A stretch of 64,000 nt of DNA from Thunnus maccoyii (GCF_910596095.1 NC_056536.1:16014791-16078790), one strand, 5' to 3'. Shown: positions 13,501-23,544, counted from the stretch's first letter. Notes: a model not told the origin generated them from the sequence alone. Made by a program: numbers and translations.

Positions 13501-13942
13501 AAAATTGTGCCTTCTCTCTGCCTTGGTTCAGGAGCCCCGTAAGCTCAGCTACGCCGAGGTATGCCAACGGCCACCCAAGGATCCCCCCCCTGCAGCCCCC
13601 GCAGCCCCCGCAGCCCCTGCACCAGCTTCCTCCGGCACTGCATCAGGCCAGCCGTTACGCGAGTTGCGCGTCAACAAGGCCGAGGAGCCGGGCTCCAGCG
13701 GTGGTCCTGGAGACAAGCAAGAGAAAAGCCACGACAGGGAGGGCGGATGGGAATGCAAGGAGAGCCGGCCACCGCGTGAACGTGACTCTCAAGGCTACCA
13801 CCGCAGCAATGGCCCCAGAGGCACTGGGGGCCTCAAGTTCCGGGACCAGAGGCGGCCGCCTATGGCCCGACGCAGCTCCCCGCAGGGAGGCTACAGGCAC
13901 ACTGGCAAAGAGCAGAATATCCCACCAGTATCGCCAAAGTAA
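1533..13942 (+). CDS. larp4: La-related protein 4 (LARP4), 16 coding exons
   Basis: Coding exons: 1533-1652, 5177-5294, 5650-5808, 7341-7425, 7536-7672, 7757-7860, 7948-8058, 8144-8197, 8305-8514, 8946-9049, 11945-12178, 12303-12357, 12447-12605, 12698-12837, 12949-13177, 13532-13942. They total 2430 nt (809 residues), against about 724 in human. The family binds poly(A) and PABP and stabilises cytoplasmic mRNA. Visible parts: a variant PAM2 motif at residues 48-58 ([11 protein letters not shown], Trp55 in the usual Phe position); a La motif at about 147-235 ([23 protein letters not shown]); an RRM at about 230-310 ([19 protein letters not shown]); an arginine-rich stretch near 477-495; and a conserved tail ([10 protein letters not shown], then GKEQ and PPVSPK). 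The start is the first ATG, at 1533. Residues 1-40 are acidic, proline/glycine-rich and not conserved. Exons 14-15 are Ser/Pro/Ala-rich and account for much of the extra length. LARP4 fits better than LARP4B, but teleost paralog status (a/b) is undecided. Confidence 0.93.
1653..5176 (+). other. larp4 intron 1 (GT-AG)
   Basis: The donor gtgagt follows codon 40 and the acceptor lies at 5175-5176, phase 0. Apart from the LINE fragment at about 2500-3457, I see no gene or clear repeat. The first kilobase keeps some GC richness from the promoter. Short open frames at 3453-3996 and 4020-4280 lack family similarity and are treated as chance. Confidence 0.7.
2500..3457 (+). mobile_element. 3' end of a non-LTR retrotransposon (CR1/L2/Rex1-type LINE), degraded
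   Basis: Frames in 2510-2930 encode the end of a LINE reverse transcriptase. The clearest piece is at 2668-2820, with [18 protein letters not shown] followed by [12 protein letters not shown] and a [12 protein letters not shown] stretch. These match the familiar 'HAFISSRLDYCNALL...QLIQNSAARVLTRT' block of teleost CR1/L2-like elements. Stops and frameshifts interrupt it. The AT-rich 3' UTR ends near 3400-3457 with a 'gtgctatacaaacgaagtttgattgac'-type tail and short TGAT repeats. It is 5'-truncated, as is usual for LINE insertions, and lies in the sense orientation in larp4 intron 1. Confidence 0.8.
5809..7340 (+). other. larp4 intron 3 (GT-AG), with a TTAA-flanked repeat
   Basis: Donor gtcagt and acceptor cag bound a 1.5-kb phase-1 intron. 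It holds a short GAT microsatellite (about 6113-6132) and the inverted-repeat element at 6740-7092. Nothing else is recognised. Confidence 0.7.
6740..7092. mobile_element. TTAA-flanked inverted-repeat element, copy 1 (non-autonomous DNA transposon)
   Basis: The element begins TTAAAGGTCCAGTG and ends CACTGCACCTTTAA. Its ends are inverted repeats of about 30 bp (…gaatttagtggcatct / agatgccgctaaattc…). TTAA is present at both edges, as expected for piggyBac-type target duplications, though the same bases could belong to the inverted repeat. At 353 bp with no coding capacity it is a MITE. A longer, nested relative lies at 10761-11735. I recall this sequence as abundant in percomorph fish. Confidence 0.7.
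9907..10078 (+). ncRNA. Candidate box C/D-like structured intronic RNA, copy 1
   Basis: The ends read GACCC-g-ATGATGA … CTGA-GGGTC. That is a 5-bp terminal stem enclosing a canonical C box (RUGAUGA) and D box (CUGA), the layout of a box C/D snoRNA. Inside the boxes, AGATCATAAT at the 5' side can pair with ATTATGAGATCT at the 3' side with a 2-nt bulge. The middle is pyrimidine-rich. A second copy at 13233-13427 shares both ends and the segment around 'gcgcatagagggaag'. At 172 nt it is longer than a typical guide. No known snoRNA is recognised, and a MITE-like repeat remains possible. Confidence 0.4.
10761..11735. mobile_element. TTAA-flanked inverted-repeat element, copy 2, with nested insertion
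   Basis: Left end TTAAAAGACCAGTGTGTAAA and right end ACACTGGACCTTTAA match copy 1 at 6740-7092. Internal landmarks are also shared (gtagatataaagggctcattctaag; cttattttca..gattatacactaat). Collinearity breaks at about 11076 and resumes at about 11650 (aaacatact..gaacactatattcc). About 575 bp of another repeat is therefore inserted. Confidence 0.7.
11076..11650. repeat. Interspersed repeat nested inside the TTAA-flanked element
   Basis: This segment is absent from the sister copy at 6740-7092 and interrupts it cleanly. It contains phrases I recall from an abundant percomorph repeat (gaggtcaagggacctc, gaaaatggccatacc, tagcatgacattgttggtac, cttcactctagctttaaa). No coding capacity or clear terminal repeats are visible. 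The family name is unknown to me. Confidence 0.55.
13178..13531 (+). other. larp4 intron 15, mostly occupied by the second structured element
   Basis: Donor gtgaga and acceptor cag bound a 354-nt phase-0 intron. More than half of it is the structured element at 13233-13427, which ends about 105 nt before the 3' splice site. Intronic box C/D snoRNAs in vertebrates usually sit some 70-100 nt from the acceptor, so the position is compatible with that class. Confidence 0.65.
13233..13427 (+). ncRNA. Candidate box C/D-like structured intronic RNA, copy 2
   Basis: The element begins CCC-g-ATGATGAGATC and ends GATTATGAGAT-CTGA-GGG, matching copy 1 at 9907-10078 over both termini. 'gcgcatagagggaag', 'ggctttggttctctc' and 'cgatgagcgtt' are also shared. 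The middle is a diverged pyrimidine tract with a T9 run. An internal CTGA at about 13279 could act as a D' box. The ends are more conserved than the middle, as expected for a structured RNA, or for a transposon whose termini are constrained. Confidence 0.4.
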
Positions 13943-16047
13943 AAACTTGATAAGAATAGAAAAAAGATGTATGAATATATACATGGATATATATAATTAT
14001 ATAAAAATGAATAACATAAAAGCAACAACATTATGGTAGCCACCTTCCCTCCTGGGACTTGTCCACAGAAAAGCTTTTAAAATGACGATAGGACCGGGAC
14101 ATCCAGGACTAATGGGCAAAATGACACCTGAAGAACTTTTAACGAGTGATTTGAAAAGGAAACAAAAATCTTGTTTTTGGCCTCCGGCGTTATGCTTAAA
14201 AGAATTTAAGTGCAATTTATCTGGAGGCCGTCTCATTTACGCTCTGCTAGGGAAGAGGTGGGATCCTGGGCCGCGTAAAAGGCCCTCTACCTTTTTTTTT
14301 TTTTTTTTTTTTTTCATTTTTTTCTTTTGGATTTAAGAATAGATGTTGGTCTGCAAGAACAATATGCACTAAGAAGAAAAGAACATGCATATATGTCATG
14401 TACATATACAAAGATATCACTAACACGCAATGAGATCAGTTTTTTTTTTTTTCCTTGTGTGCTTAGGTTTGCAAGTATGACTGAAGGGGTTGACTGATGT
14501 CTGTGTATGCATTGATTGTTAAACAAAATGATTGAAGTGCTCCAGTAATGCTGTTGCACTGACATAATGAAATGGATGATTTTTTTTTTGATTTTTACAT
14601 CAGAGATTCAGAATCGCTGTCCTGAAACGCGGACAGTGAGGTCTTCTAATGTATATTAATGAAATGTGTTCTATGGTGGTATTTTGATCCTGGTTCATCA
14701 TTTGGCTTAAATTGTATCAGTCAGATATCAGAAACTGTTGATGTACGCCGCAGTCAAGGTGTGTGGTTTTTTTTTTTTTTGTTTTGTTTGAAGCCCGAAA
14801 AATCCACTTTGGGGTGCTCACTGGCCCGTCGGCCACGGTGAACCTGCTAGCCTGGTCCAAAGTTTTTCATGTTAAGTTTTATCTCTTATCTTTCTGAAAC
14901 GTTTTTGGATCCACCCAACTCCAGTGGATTCATCGTCATGTTTGATAATCAGTCAGGTTCTCTGTTTACATGTTTGTTTGGGTAGTAGGGTGACGTTTTC
15001 CATGGGAGAGAAGAAAAGAAAAAAAAAAAAGAATAGTTTAATGGTAAGATTTGACTGTTCAGCGCGCCTGATGGTTTTAGGTTTGGCTTTTCTACATCAT
15101 CACAGGATATCCAGGTTAAGCTTATATCTGTGAATTGTTCTTAACAATGGCATAGTGTCAAAAATAGACTGAAGAGTGCTGTTAGCTAAGGATGATAGCT
15201 ACATAATAATTGGCAGCCAAGTCGTGGGTATAAAGAAAATTGGGACATTTTCACGTGCTATGTGCCAGCTGCCTACGATCATAGTGTGCTAGGATAAAGT
15301 TTTGATTTTTATTGACGAGGTCTGCTAAATAATGTAGTCTTGGGGAAACTTTTGGCCCAGTGAAACTGGATTTTGAAGAAACTGTAGAGGTGTAGTTGCC
15401 TATGCTATCTCGTAATAACCCTTCACTAGAAACGTGTGTGGGAGAATGTAATTGTTCTAGTACTGAATTTACAGAGGGAGGCTTTTGACAGCAGGCATCC
15501 ACCAGATTGTTTTGTGCTTTTAGGGTGAGTTTGCTGTTTTATTTTTTTTTTTTGTCTTTGTTTTTTTTTCTTTTCTTTCCTTTTTTTTTTTTTTTTTTTT
15601 TTAAATTTGAAAAACAAAACAGGTTGACTTAGAATTTGAAGTTTGACTCACTGTATGTATTGCTTTTTAAATTTATTTATTTTAATTCTGATGCGCAACG
15701 CTTTTCTCCCAATCTTGGTAGGCTGGTTTCCCCAAAGTTGTGTGAAATCGCATTGGCAAAATAAAAAAAATTACGCATATGACATTTATATACTGTTCGA
15801 GATGTCAGCTGAGAGAAAATACTTGATGCATTGACTTTGGGTTTAGTAATGCAGTAAAATGAGTAACCAATCACTGGGGCTGTTATTTCTTTTTTTTCAT
15901 TAATGAGTATGAGCAGCTAGTGATTTAGTATAATTAAAGAAATGCACTAACTTGTTTTTAAAAAAATAATCTTACTCATGAGTAATGTGAAATCATTTTA
16001 GAAGCATATGGTTGATGTTGACAGGCTTGCAAATACCTACAGGAATT

Positions 16048-16078
16048 GCCCCCCCTCCCCTCCCCTCCCCTCCCCCCA
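16048..16078 (+). repeat. C-rich (CCCCT)n tract in the larp4 3' UTR
   Basis: Repeated CCCCT units lie in a run of about 30 bases. The minus strand has five or more G4 runs and could form a G-quadruplex. In the predicted mRNA it would read as a CU-rich element of the kind bound by poly(C)-binding proteins. Confidence 0.6.
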
Positions 16079-16193
16079 ATATGTTTGGGTTATTTTCTGT
16101 TTAATTTGGGTTGGGGTGGCAAAAAGGAAATATAGTAATTGATCAACCAAGTGTTTGAGACACAATCCTAGAACTGTATGAAATGTCACCAAA

Positions 16194-16199
16194 AATAAA
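16194..16199 (+). terminator. Probable larp4 polyadenylation signal (AATAAA)
   Basis: A canonical AATAAA is followed within 20-60 nt by T- and GT-rich sequence. It is the last good signal before the repeat-filled spacer that precedes asb8. Earlier cleavage sites cannot be excluded. Confidence 0.5.
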
Positions 16200-16759
16200 T
16201 TATTTTGATTTGGCTCCCTAGTGTCCCATGTCTTTCTTATATCTTGTGCTTGTACACAGAATCAACAAAACTGTGAATCATTTTTAAGCCCTTCTGAATT
16301 TATAGGTGTCTTCAGCTCACCTCTCCTCCCCCCGCTGGAGTTCTGCTACCTGATCTGCGCCTGATGAAGATTTAGGGGTTTGGATCCAGTCGAGGCCGTT
16401 TTGATAAAGTTTTGGTCAGATTTTAAGTTGTGTCGTTTTTAAATGTATTTTTATCATATTTCTCTGTTTGCAACCGTGCGTCATGTGTCGCATGTAGATA
16501 CACAGGTCTTATAAACAATCCTGCTAGAATCCTGCAGAAAGGTAAAGGTCATAAGGTCACTAATAGATTAAATGAAGCCAAAATATAGCTTTAGGTGGGG
16601 TTGTGGTTCTCAGATTTGACAGAAGCAGTCGGATTCAGTCAGGCTGGGTCTTGAAGATGTGAGTATCAGCAGGGCTCGGGTCTCAGTTTTAGACCTGTGC
16701 AGGACTCTGACCCCAACATTGGCTGTTTTGGGGCTCAGTTGTGGACCATCCAATTATAG

Positions 16760-17440
16760 ACAAATTGATGTAGGGCTGCGACTAATAATTATTTTCGTTG
16801 TGATCAATTACATATTTTCTCAGTCAATCAATGGATTGATCTGTCTGTCTTTCGTAAGGCCCAAGCTGATGTCTTCAATTTTCTTGTTTAGTGCGACCAA
16901 CAGTCCAAAACCTTTAGATATTCAGTTTATTATCCCATAAGACAAAGAAAAGCATCTCATCCTCACAACGAAGATGCTTGAAGCAGGAAATGTTTGGTAT
17001 TTTTGATTGAAAAATTACTTAGATGCTTAATCGATTATAAAAAAAATGTTTGTCAAAAATCAAATTTGCCAAAATCAAAATATGTAGCTGGATAATGAAG
17101 GTCTGGATCCAGATGTTTATCTAATATAGTGCTGGAACAATTTGTAAATTAGTCAAAAAGTTAATTAATAATTAAATATTTTTTGGAAAAGTATGCATTC
17201 AGGTCATTTATCAAGGAAAATCATTTAGTGGTTCCAGTTTTTGCTTCACAAATGAGAAGATTTGCTGCTTTTCTCTGAATGTTATAATTGTAAAGTGAAT
17301 GTTTGGGTTTTGGAGTGTTGCTGACAAAACGAGCAATTTGACAACAATATTGGGCTCTCGGGGAACTCATGATTTAATCAGAAATATAATCGAAAGATGA
17401 TACTTGTTCATCAATATAATCGTTAGTTGCAGCTCTAGTC
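16760..17440. repeat. Two adjacent 'ATTAATCGATTA'-type interspersed repeats (hAT-like MITE)
   Basis: The left part opens 'gggctgcgactaataattattttcgt' and carries 'aacagtccaaaacctttagatattcagtttat', 'gacaaagaaaagcatctcat' and 'cttaatcgattat'. The right part (about 17130-17440) ends 'ataatcgttagttgcagctcta'. These are hallmarks of a very common teleost non-autonomous repeat whose ends read GGGCTGCAACTAACGATTA and TAATCGTTGCAGCTC. Relatives occur at 19895-20272 and 45775-46125. Confidence 0.65.
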
Positions 17441-17599
17441 TAATTCTAAGTCTTTGCTGTCAAAAAAGAGAATAAGTGTCCACAGTTCTTGGGCGAGATA
17501 TGAAAGTAACTTTCCTATTAGAAACACTGAAAATACCAATGTTTTTGGCCTGCTGGAGGCTTGTTGGGCTGCCTGACCCGTCACTCAGTGATTTGTAAA

Positions 17600-17964
17600 G
17601 CCGCTTGTTGAGTCTCTCCTCTGGTCGGCGGCGATTCTTAACATGGACATGAGCTGAAGGCATCCGCGGCATGCGGCTGGATGCCTGCGGTGCTGCCATA
17701 CATACATGCCTATATTGGGAAAGTAAGTAGCCAACGACGGGGCCCTCAGTCAGACTGCGTGAAGACCGATAATCAAAGAAAACATCAAGATAATTGAAGT
17801 TATCGCAGGGTACAGCAGCAACCGTTAGCTCGGTCAGGTTTAAATACGGGGAAACACGAGCTCGAGGCGGAGGGCGTGGCCACGAGCGGTGACGTGCAGT
17901 GTTTATGAGCAGCAAACAGTCAACACGGTAACCTGTCAGCCCTTCAAACCGTGCACCGTAAACG
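17600..17964 (+). promoter_or_regulatory. asb8: asb8 promoter and probable non-coding exon 1
   Basis: CpG-rich sequence at about 17600-17960 precedes asb8. A CRE-like TGACGTGC lies at 17890-17897. A donor-like GTATGT at 17965-17970 could end a non-coding first exon, and an acceptor at 19110-19111 would join it to the exon with the start codon. This exon model is inferred. A minus-strand open frame across 17460-17915 has no recognisable protein family and reads as a CpG-island artefact. Confidence 0.45.
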
Positions 17965-17970
17965 GTATGT

Positions 17971-19111
17971 TACCCCATCAGCATCGGTAATTCATCGATG
18001 GTTGTTGCGAGGAACACTTCAAAACACATCCTCAGGCTTTTGAAATGTATGTCATCTGATTTTAACATCTTCTTGTGTCGGTTGTTCCTCGCATCTTGAC
18101 GCTAACGTTAGCTTGCTAAGCTAGCTAACTTGCTGCTAGCTGCTGCTGTAAATTTAGCCAGAGAGATCTTTTTTTTTTTACTCCAAACCAGCCTGTCAGC
18201 TTCTGCTTTGCTACACAGGTGGCTCTTGCGATTTGTATATGAACGCTAATCTGTTATTCTCAAAAGCTGTCACTACGTGTAAAATGTACATTATTGAAGC
18301 AGACTGTCTTCAGTTTTTCTTTTGTTATGGAGCGCATTCTTGTCAAATGAGCTCAGTTAACATTAATTGTCAGTCATTGTACTTACTACAACCGTAGTTA
18401 CTGATATAACCGATATGTTACTGTCGAGTAGAAACAGCAGAATAACGTCAAACATCACAGCGTAAGCATTTACTATTTAGATCGCATTGGTGGAGCGATG
18501 TTGGCTTGATATTATTTCTTTGACCTGAAAGTGATTATGAACAAAGAATGGAACAAATCTGAGAAGTAAAACATGTTTCTAATTAACTAATATAAGTAAT
18601 CATACATAATTGTCCTCATGACTGTCTTCAGGATTGCATGACATTTTGATCCGACGATCAACAAGTTACCCTCGAAATCGTGATTCTTTTCTATTTCATA
18701 TGATGTGAATTTTTTTTAAAAAAGAGGTTGTATTAACGATAAACTCTATTGCTGATCTCCCAATACTCAATACAAAGCGTCACAGCAAACCTGATTACAG
18801 TATATACTACCAGTGTATCAGTTAATTTTACACTAAAATATACAATACGTTTCTATGTGCGTTTTTGGTCACATCTAAACCTTTAAATACTTTACAGCAC
18901 ATATTTCAGCATCACATTGTGCAAACTCATGCTGGTAAAATGGTGGCGTAATAAATGCATTTCTATGTTAAGACATTACAGTACGTAATATTGAAATAGT
19001 CACATGACATACACTCCCTGCCACTACCTAAGAAGAGCTCCAATCACCCAAAATAACTAAAAACACATGAGGGGCCTTTTAAATTTGTTGGATCTCCATT
19101 GTGTCTTTCAG
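17971..19111 (+). other. asb8 putative intron 1 (5' UTR intron)
   Basis: This lies between the putative non-coding exon and the start-codon exon. It contains AGCTAGCTAAC-like motifs common near fish promoters (18100-18150), a T run, and AT-rich sequence. I see no gene, known repeat or RNA here. Confidence 0.45.
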
Positions 19112-19193
19112 CTTTTAACTCCAACTTCTTGAAAACGGCGTTTCAGCGTGCCGTATTGTCACCCAGCTCGGGTGCCATGGTCCTCTGTTACAC

Positions 19194-22100
19194 ATGAGCT
19201 CTACTATGTGGTACATCATGCAAAGCATTCAAAGTAAATACTCCTTGTCCGAGCGGCTCATCCGCACCATCGCAGCCATCCGCTCATTCCCACACGACAA
19301 TGTGGAGGATCTCATTCGTAAGGTAGGTCTGTTTGTCGTCCAGTTACACTTCAAATGAATAGTATCTCAGTGTTATCACATCTATTGACATCATTATCTC
19401 CTGTGTGTCTAAGGGAGCCGATGTGAACCGGATGCATGGCACACTTAAGCCCCTGCACTGTGCCTGTATGGTCGCTGATGCTGACTGTGTGGAGCTGCTG
19501 CTGGAGAAGGGGGCAGAGGTATGTTATAGATGACTCCTACACATGGAACCGTTTCCCATAGCATGACGTAAGATTTTAGATTTATGTCCTACCTTCCAGA
19601 CAGCCACAGTATGATATTAAAGTCAACCTGTAGAGGGTTTAACCTTGTTCGTGATAGTTAATCCATGACACTGAACATCAAGCTTAGTTTTATTTTTTCT
19701 CAACAGTACGCCATGTTTGTGCGGCAATGCAGGTGTTAGCAGGAACAGATATTAAAATTCTTCTTTGTTGGTGTGTTCAAGAAAGCTTTGACATCTGAAG
19801 CCGAATAGTGACTTTACAAAAAACATAGATGCACAAACTGTGTTGTTAGAAAATCAAATATGGAGGACGTACAGTAAACAAACATGGAACTCAAATTAGA
19901 ACTGTGACTAAAGATTGTTTTCATTATCAATTAATCTGCCGATTATTTTCTATTAATTGATCATTCGTTTGTATAAAATATCAGAAAACAGTGACAAATA
20001 TCAACCACAATATCCTAGAGCACAAAGTAGCGTCATTAAATCTCTTGTTTTGTCCAATAAACAGTCCAAAACACGAACATATTCAATTTACTATCATGTA
20101 AGACCAAGAAAAGCAGCAAATTCTCACATTTAAGGATGTGGAACCATCAAATTATTGGCATTTATGCTTAAAAAATGACCTAAACAGTTAATCAGTTATC
20201 AAAATAGTTGCTGATTTTCTTTCGATCAACCAATTGATTAATCGACTAATCGTTGCAGCTCTGGCTCAAACTATGAGTTAAGAATTTGATAGTTTTTTGC
20301 ATTAAAAGGTTGACATTTAACACCCAACTCTCTAGTGTGAGATGTTGCAGTTTCCACTGCGCACTTAAACACATCAACGGATAAGTTTTCAAAACAGAAC
20401 TTGCTCAGAATTTACAGCATCTTACGTAAGACCACTATCTGCAACGTATTTGCAGATAGTGAAAATTTGAAAAAAGAAAAGTAAAGCTGAGCATGATTTT
20501 CAGTGAAGGAATCCATCTCTGAATGTTGAGTTTCATACTGTGCAAACATGATGTGAAACCAGTAGGGCTGTAGTCAACCAAAGAAAATCTTGGTCGACTG
20601 AAATCGTACATAATCTTCAACTAATCGATTAGTCGCGGGTGGGGGGGGGTGATGTAACGGGACAGAATGCACATAGATCTCACATTTCTCCGTTTTGCCT
20701 TAAGGCTAACCTATTGTTGCTAACTTTGGGCTAATGAGCTAACCCCATTCACTTTTCCAGCACTTGGGGAAACAACAGACCTGACTTCTTCGCATTTATT
20801 AACTGTTACACTTTAGTCTGTATTGTACATTTACTGCCAGACTGAGAACTTACCGCTAACCTTTTCCTCTGCTCCGCTCGCATTCACCGTCACTTCCCTG
20901 CCGCTCTTTCCCACTCGCTACGCAAACATACTAAGCACTGCCCTATTCCTATTACGCTACCGATATTTAGCGTTATTTTTGGCATTAAAAAAATATCTTT
21001 TGGCCTGGCGGGGGTTCGTTGATATTATTACACAAGAAACGCTGATTCAGTAAACATTCAGTACGTTCAGTTAACACTCAGTAAACGTTGAGCACAGTTA
21101 GATCCAGCAGTCTTCATTAGGTTGGGTGAGTTCAAAGTTGTGAAAACAAGCAACAAGTTTTCACAGGTTATTTGTTAGTCTGTCCCTCCCGCCGCAGGAA
21201 ATAATGGATTAATCCTGGAAAGTTATTGATGTAGCACTCCTCTCCTTATGAAAGTAACACAGAGATTATTCGACCAATGAGAATTTAGTCGCACGAGAGC
21301 ATATCGACCAACTAATCGACCAGTCGATGATATATGCAGTTACTAGATGAAAACGTTGTATACCACCAGCATGTATAGTAACTTGAAGAGTTGGTTCATT
21401 CAAATTATGAAAAAACATTTTTACCTTTTGTGGTGTCTGGCCATGCGGATAAACTTGGTTAAATTTGTCAGGTTTGGAGATATCTGTCTTTAAGATTTCT
21501 GCCTCACCCCAACATAAAAGAGATGAATGTAATTTAATTTAGTTTGTTGAGCTCATGGCTCTTGAAAATAACATTTAAACAGCAACAGTAAACTGTGTCT
21601 CTGTTACTCTGGATAATTACTGTGAACAGTGTTCGTTGGGACTATTTCTTTGGTAGAAAGTAGCTCCACATCAGTTTGGTATTTTCTTGACCTTGAAATT
21701 TCCTTTGCCTGTTGGTACCCAAATTACAACACCCTTCACACGATGTTCCACTTCACACAGTACTTTTGCACTTGACTTGTGGTGGTCATTGCGCTTGTGC
21801 AATTTAAGCATGTGCAGTATTGTTAACTTCTTAAAGTATTTGACAGGCAATTTTCTATATTTTCCTTATTGTCAGAAAATCTCATGTGCAGAGCCAAACC
21901 AACCATGAACTCATCCTACTTACTGTGCATATTATTGTGTGTATATCCAAAGCTTGATATCTTATTCCTCTGTGCCGTAGACCTCCGTTGTTGTCCAAAA
22001 ACTATTAAAAACACGTCAATGGGCCACACCGCTGCACTGGGTGACATGTACCTTCGTCCCTGAAGAGAGCGGTTACCATGGCTTGTTTAGAAACGGCTCA

Positions 22101-23052
22101 GAACCTCACTCCTGAGGGTTAATATCTTATCTCTGTTTTTACTCTTTAGAGCCATTTCTAAACAAGCTATGGTAACCGCTCTCACCCAGTGCAGTGATGT
22201 GTTTTTAATAATTTTTTGGACAACAGAGGTCTACGGCACAGACGACTTACAACATATCAGACTTCAGATACACACACAATACCTCTAAGTAGGATAAGTT
22301 CATTGTTGGTTTGGGTCTGCACATGAGATTTGTTGAGAGTAAAAAAAAAAATGTAGGAAATTGCCAGTCAAATCCTTTGATATAAGATTCTTCATTACAT
22401 TAAATTTCCTTATCAGGTAAACGCTTTGGATGGATATAACCGCACAGCATTGCATTATGCAGCAGAGAAGGATGAGAGCTGCGTGGAGCTGCTGTTGGAA
22501 TATGGGGCCCAGCCAAATGCCCTGGATGGCAACAAGGACACTCCACTTCACTGGGCTGCCTTCAAAGATAACCCAGAGTGTGTAAGAGCCCTGCTGGAGA
22601 GCGGGGCCTGTCCCAATGCCCGGGACTATAACAATGACACACCTTTGAGCTGGGCAGCAATGAAGGGCAACCTGGAGAGTGTCAAAGTGCTATTAGACTA
22701 CGGAGCCCAGGTCCATGTGACCAACCTGAAGGGCCAGACCCCTATTTCCCGACTGGTGGCCCTGTTGGCCCGGGGCCTGGGCACTGAACAGGAGGAAGAG
22801 TGCCTGGAGCTGCTGTGTCGGGCAGCAGGGCGGTTTGAGATCCGACGAGCTGACGGCACCCTTCCCAGGGAGCTTAGTAAGGATCCCCAGCTGCTGGCGA
22901 GGCTTACCAACATGGTGGCTCACGCTCCCTCACTTCGCTCTCTGGCACGCTGCGCTGTCCGGCAGAGTCTCGGAGTGCAGTTCCTCCCTACTGCTGTTAA
23001 AGAGCTTCCTTTACCAGAGACTATCAAAGACTATCTACTGCTGAGAGACTGA
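19194..23052 (+). CDS. asb8: Ankyrin repeat and SOCS box protein 8 (ASB8), three coding exons
   Basis: Exons 19194-19322, 19414-19518 and 22417-23052 join in phase 0 to 289 residues; human ASB8 has 288. ASB proteins are substrate receptors of Cullin-5/Elongin-BC ubiquitin ligases: ankyrin repeats pick the target and the C-terminal SOCS box binds Elongin and Cullin-5. The N-terminus (MSSTMWYIMQSIQSKYSLSE) is nearly invariant in the family. Ankyrin repeats occupy about residues 45-190, with typical phrases such as TPLHWAAFKDNPECVRALLE and TPLSWAAMKGNLESVKVLLD. The SOCS box is at about 250-289 and contains the LPLP cullin-box motif at 275-278. The start is fixed by family similarity. Intron 2 (19519-22416) is packed with repeats, and a 536-bp palindrome ends 43 bp before the third coding exon. 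Confidence 0.96.
19895..20272. repeat. 'ATTAATCGATTA'-type interspersed repeat (hAT-like MITE)
   Basis: It opens 'ctgtgactaaagattgttttcattatcaattaatctgccgatt' and closes 'gattaatcgactaatcgttgcagctct', the diagnostic ends of this teleost repeat. Internal phrases (cttgttttgtccaataaacagtccaaaac; ttcaatttactatcatgtaagac) match the copy at 16760. It has no coding capacity. Confidence 0.7.
20562..21336. repeat. 'GGGCTGTAGTCAACCAAAGAAAATC' interspersed repeat (MITE-like)
   Basis: The left end reads 'agggctgtagtcaaccaaag…ttggtcgactgaaat' with 'aactaatcgattagtcgc'. The right part reads 'cgaccaatgagaatttagtcgcacgagagc…accaactaatcgaccagtcgatga'. This pattern of internally complementary TCGAC / GTCGA phrases is typical of a common teleost non-autonomous element. 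The right terminus is diverged, so the end point is approximate. Confidence 0.5.
21838..22373. mobile_element. 536-bp near-palindrome (foldback element) in the last asb8 intron
   Basis: The left arm (21838-22099) and right arm (22149-22373) are reverse complements of each other along their lengths, with small indels, around a 49-bp loop. Shared landmarks include the outer ends ATTTGACAGGCAATTT / AAATTGCCAGTCAAAT, 'aatctcatgtgcaga', 'tgtgccgtagacctc' and 'gcggttaccat.gcttgtttagaaa'. The left arm carries about 20 extra bases (near 22045-22065). No transposase is present. It ends 43 bp before coding exon 3. Confidence 0.85.
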
Positions 23053-23544
23053 GGTGGTGAAACCATTGGGTGCTCTCAGACCTCACTGGCTGATCATTAG
23101 ATGGCTCACCACACAGCATTTATTGGCGAGGAAGTCTCCATTGAATTATAGGATATTGTCTGACAGTGGCCCTCATTTATCAAACCTTCTTGCAAGTTGA
23201 TACAGACTTATGCACCGGGAGAGATGTCTTTTTTTAAACTATCTAGTGGTTACACAACATTTAAATGAGCTGTGATTTTATTTCAGATTGGTACATCTGA
23301 TCAGTTTCAGCTGTAGGAGCAAAACTGCACTAGTGCATTATCTTTGTATTGTTACATAAAAACATCTTAAAATTATGCAGTTTTTGGTAACTCCCTGCAT
23401 GGTAAAAAGAACTCTTAACACAACAACATGTACTCAGCCCACCCTGCATGCAGTACAGAAAGAACCTATCAGGGTTGGCAGGATAAGATAATTCTGGGTG
23501 GGGACAGTGAAAAAGCAGCGTTTCCCCCTCTCTCATTACCACCG

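Larger units (their letters stand above)
13943..16220 (+). other. larp4: larp4 3' UTR (predicted)
   Basis: This follows the larp4 stop codon directly, with no other gene before the AATAAA at 16194-16199. A GT-rich stretch after 16215 suits cleavage. The region is AT-rich with many T runs (14291-14314, 15542-15602 and others) and a C-rich tract at 16048-16078. Long AT-rich 3' UTRs are usual for LARP4. The exact end is inferred. Several small open frames here are low-complexity artefacts. Confidence 0.6.
19519..22416 (+). other. asb8 intron between coding exons 2 and 3, repeat-rich
   Basis: Donor gtatgt and acceptor at 22415-22416 bound 2.9 kb in phase 0. It holds at least three repeat insertions (19895-20272, 20562-21336, 21838-22373). 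The remaining parts (19519-19890, 20280-20560, 21340-21835) show nothing identifiable. Confidence 0.7.

Noticed and set aside
13487..14039. Other-frame and antisense open frames over the last larp4 exon
   Set aside because: The GC-rich exon opens several frames, but only the frame at 13532-13942 matches LARP4 and joins the upstream exon in phase.
17460..17915. 151-codon open frame on the minus strand upstream of asb8
   Set aside because: It overlaps the CpG-rich promoter and part of a repeat, and its translation shows no recognisable domain. No splice or conservation evidence supports it. Long chance frames are common in CpG islands.
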